Shown here in pieces: positions 61,856 through 64,000 of a stretch of DNA of 64,000 bases. Origin of the DNA: CAVVJA01 sp963801715 (GTDB taxonomy: Bacteria > Actinomycetota > Actinomycetes > Mycobacteriales > Jatrophihabitantaceae); NCBI GenBank assembly GCA_963801715.1, contig CAWDGB010000003.1, forward strand, positions 51,791 through 115,790, written 5' to 3'. Every line of letters begins with the position of its first letter. Within the stretch, counting starts at the first letter, position 1. The translations under genes and the position numbers were made by a program. Under the pieces are notes generated by a model. It was not told the DNA's origin. It searched no databases and saw only the letters and a program-made list of their open reading frames with translations.

Positions 61856-63100
61856 TCAGCGCTGGGAAAGCAACAACGGAATCACCGTCACTCGCGACCC
61901 GGAGACAACCTCGGTGACCTCCTCGTCGATGACCACCAGGCAGTTCGCAGATGCCATGGCGGCGATCAGATGGGAACCGGGACCACCGACGAGGGTCACG
62001 CTATACCCGCCGCTCGCCTCGCGATGCAGTACACCGCGGCGATACTGCCGGACGCCAGCCGGGCTCTCGATGCGTTCGAGAGCCGCGGCCTGCACCGTGG
62101 CGCGTTGGATCGATCGTTTGCCGAGCAGCTTCCTTATAGCCGGACGCACGAAGACCTCAAACGACACCAAGGCGCTCACCGGATTCCCCGGCAAACAGAA
62201 GATCGGCACGTGGTCGCCGAGATGCCCGAAACCTTGCGGCTTTCCAGGCTGCATCGCGACGCGGGTGAACGAAACCGTGCCGAGTTCCGAGAGTGCCTGT
62301 TTGACGATGTCGAACGCGCCCATGCTCACGCCACCGGTGGTCACGAGTACATCGGCGCGCAGCAGCTGACTTTCAAGCACGTCTAGCAGCTTTGTGTGAT
62401 CATCCGGCACGATGCCGACCCGGTATGCGTCGGCTCCGGCGTCCCGTGCAGCCGCCGCGAGCAGGTAGGAGTTTGCATCCGGCACCTCGCCGAATCCGAC
62501 CGGGTGTCCGACGTCGACAAGCTCACTGCCGGTTGACACGACCAACACCCGGGGACGGGGACGAACAGCCACCCGATCCCGCCCGATCGCTGCAAGCAGC
62601 GCGATCTGCTGCGGTCCCAGGGCCGCGCCAGCCGCGAGCGCCGGTGCGCCAGCCGGGAGATCCTCACCGGCCCGTCGGATGCTCGTGCCCGAGCGCGCCG
62701 ACTGCCGGATCGCCACTTGGGCCAGACCACGGTCCGTCCATTCGAGTGGGATCACCGCGTCGGCTCCGGACGGAATCGGCGCGCCGGTCATGATGCGCAT
62801 CGACACTCCCGCGCCCATGCCAGACATCGCGCGGTTCCCCGCGGCCACATCGCCCACGACGGGCAGAGTGATGGGCTTGTCGTCCTCCGCGCCCTTGGTG
62901 TCGACGGCCCGGACCGCGTATCCGTCTACCGCGGAGTTGTCGAATCCGGGCAGCGGGACGTCCGTTATCACGTTCTCGGCAAGGATCAGGCCTTGCGCGT
63001 CCATGAGATTCAGCTCGATCGGATCCAACGAGCCGATGCCGTCAAGCACGATCGCCAGGTGCTCGTCAACCGTCCGCAGACGATCATCGCGCTCAGCCAC
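61856..63100 (-). CDS. glp: Glp, gephyrin-like molybdotransferase (MoeA homologue)
   Basis: 414 residues. VDEHLAIVLDGIGSLDPIELNLMDAQGLILAENVITDVPLPGFDNSAVDGYAV is the MoeA N-terminal signature, with GVSMRIMTGAPIPSGADAVIPLEW and the MPT-binding DVLVTTGGVSMGAFDIVKQAL, LPGNPVSALVSFEVFVRPA. MoeA-type enzymes insert molybdate into the cofactor. Actinobacterial Glp copies of this type, next to sepX, also take part in cell division with SepX/GlpR. The gene order glp-rimJ-sepX here is the conserved one. Complete frame. Confidence 0.93.
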   Translation of the reverse strand: MAERDDRLRTVDEHLAIVLDGIGSLDPIELNLMDAQGLILAENVITDVPLPGFDNSAVDGYAVRAVDTKGAEDDKPITLPVVGDVAAGNRAMSGMGAGVSMRIMTGAPIPSGADAVIPLEWTDRGLAQVAIRQSARSGTSIRRAGEDLPAGAPALAAGAALGPQQIALLAAIGRDRVAVRPRPRVLVVSTGSELVDVGHPVGFGEVPDANSYLLAAAARDAGADAYRVGIVPDDHTKLLDVLESQLLRADVLVTTGGVSMGAFDIVKQALSELGTVSFTRVAMQPGKPQGFGHLGDHVPIFCLPGNPVSALVSFEVFVRPAIRKLLGKRSIQRATVQAAALERIESPAGVRQYRRGVLHREASGGYSVTLVGGPGSHLIAAMASANCLVVIDEEVTEVVSGSRVTVIPLLLSQR

Positions 63101-63119
63101 GCAGTGATACCCCCATCAG

Positions 63120-63664
63120 TCTCAACGCCCTTGCTGCACATGATCCCGCAGCTCGGGGAGGAACTCGCACCGATCTCGGGGTGTCGCGCAAGGCGGGCGT
63201 CGGCACGTATCGCATCGCCGGTCTGCGGCCAGCCAGGCCGAACCGATCGTCGAACGGGCTCGAGCCGACGCTCACCGGGACGGTGAGGCCGTCGGCCGGG
63301 ATCCCGGAGCCGAGAACGTCGCTGTCGGACGGCGGCTGGCCTACGCCGACAAATCGGTGGCGTACCACCGGACGTTAGGAAGCGGGCCCGGTCAGTGAGG
63401 TTGCGCATGAGGTCGATGAACGTGCTGGCGGTGGTGCCGGTGACGATGTCGAAGCGGCGAGGGTCGGGTAGGCCTGCTTGTCGGCCAGAGCGGGGGGTCA
63501 GCACACCGGCCTGATCGGCACCGTGGAATGGGTAGGACTCGATGGTTGTCGTCGGGTTGACGCGGGCGTCGGCGTGTACCAGCCGACCAGCACGCCGCCG
63601 GTGAGCGCGGTGCCAGCTGCGCCGGCGGCGGCGCTCTGAGGAAGTCACGGCGATTGACTGTCAT
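63120..63664 (-). pseudogene. DyP-type peroxidase/EfeB-like remnant
   Basis: The start ATG 63664 reads TVNRRDFLR, a twin-arginine signal that continues in another frame as SAAAGAAGTALTGGVLVGW. It then reads SYPFHGADQAGVLTPRSGRQ, FIDLMRNLTDRARFLTSGG (DyP/EfeB N-terminal lobe), and after a further shift PSDSDVLGSGIPADGLTVPVSVGSSPFDDRFGLAGRRPA. The second half with the haem-binding histidine is absent near 63150. EfeB takes iron from haem or reduces peroxide; this copy cannot. Confidence 0.7.
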
Positions 63665-64000
63665 GGCAAGCCTAGGCTTCATGGTTGGACGGATGGGTCG
63701 CCCGGCGGGTGGGTCCCACCGAGTCCGGCTCGGGCACCACTGCCGGCTGGGTGGGACTTCGACGAGATTGGGTTCCGACACCAGCGACTCGAGCACCGCG
63801 CCGATCGCGACGTTGACCGTTAACGAGCCCGTAGCGGCACTTGCTCAGCGGGTTGCCACACACACCGCGGACTCGGGTGGCCAGCGACGCTGTCGGAAGA
63901 ACCGACAGTTCCTTAGTGACAGTCGGCAATGGCGTGGGCGCACGGGCAGCGATCAAAGCGGCCAAGGCGCCGGGCCGATTCCGGGAGACTATGCGCTGTG
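63665..64000. other. 336-bp right edge, no supported gene
   Basis: On the minus strand this lies upstream of the broken EfeB-like gene and could carry the 3' end of a preceding iron-uptake gene, but no frame shows recognisable motifs. Nothing else is seen before the window ends. Confidence 0.35.

Noticed and set aside
1..64000. CRISPR arrays, rRNA genes, intact transposons or prophage
   Set aside because: No regularly spaced repeats, rRNA signatures, complete transposase or phage structural genes were seen; only short recombinase and IstB fragments remain.

Overview
This window reads as a chromosomal segment of a high-GC, soil-type actinobacterium. The GC content is high throughout. It carries many GTG and TTG starts, an F420-dependent LLM oxidoreductase, a tRNA-Ala(CGC), and the actinobacterial cluster glp (MoeA-like) - rimJ-like acetyltransferase - sepX/glpR at 60.4-63.1 kb. 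I cannot place it to order or genus. There is no rRNA, CRISPR array or intact mobile element.

Layout. 0-11 kb: the 3' end of an MBL hydrolase, a DUF4389 membrane protein, a secreted beta-helix protein, ornithine aminotransferase (rocD), then a secreted BNR/WD40-like protein and a secreted M1 aminopeptidase that are each broken by three frameshifts. A VOC-family gene lies between two copies of a ~168-bp direct repeat, followed by GNAT, DUF1272 and a small hypothetical gene. 11-24 kb: a 987-residue MFS-Lnt fusion, a CPBP protease, a MerB-like organomercurial lyase, a GMC oxidoreductase, a CmoB-like methyltransferase, a membrane alpha/beta hydrolase, Nudix, a PPOX-fold protein, a degenerate HD-GYP/LuxR regulator and a cupin. 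24-40 kb: a GNAT joined to an archaeal-type CTP-dependent riboflavin kinase domain, a GNAT-TetR pair with a candidate operator, a frameshifted PaaK-like ligase, an MBL hydrolase, PPK2, PhzF, a PQ-loop-like membrane protein, a Ser/Thr kinase, YihY, PfpI and a DHA2-type MFS exporter. 40-45.3 kb: a membrane-anchored sigma/anti-sigma fusion beside a large secreted subtilase with atypical active-site motifs.

45.5-51.5 kb is the most coherent accessory unit. Eight closely spaced or overlapping genes run in one direction: a DUF7064/AttH-like protein, an NTF2-like protein, a 51-codon Rossmann mini-gene, a second NTF2-like protein, a sugar-phosphate-isomerase-like TIM barrel, an LLM monooxygenase, a cytochrome P450 and a TetR regulator. 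A 28-bp palindrome stands upstream. I infer an oxidative catabolic or tailoring operon for a small hydrophobic molecule; the substrate is unknown.

51.5-60.3 kb is a decay zone: a heavily frameshifted LuxR-type ATPase regulator (LAL) and a deleted relic of a second one, serine- and tyrosine-recombinase C-terminal fragments, a truncated alpha/beta hydrolase, a broken P-loop gene, plus intact CGNR, hydrolase and NTF2-like genes. It lies on the 3' side of tRNA-Ala. The right edge holds a broken DyP-type peroxidase (EfeB-like).

Frameshifts are concentrated in a few very GC-rich genes, while multi-kilobase neighbours are clean. Both true pseudogenes and locally poor base calling remain possible, and each case is described so that reads can decide.
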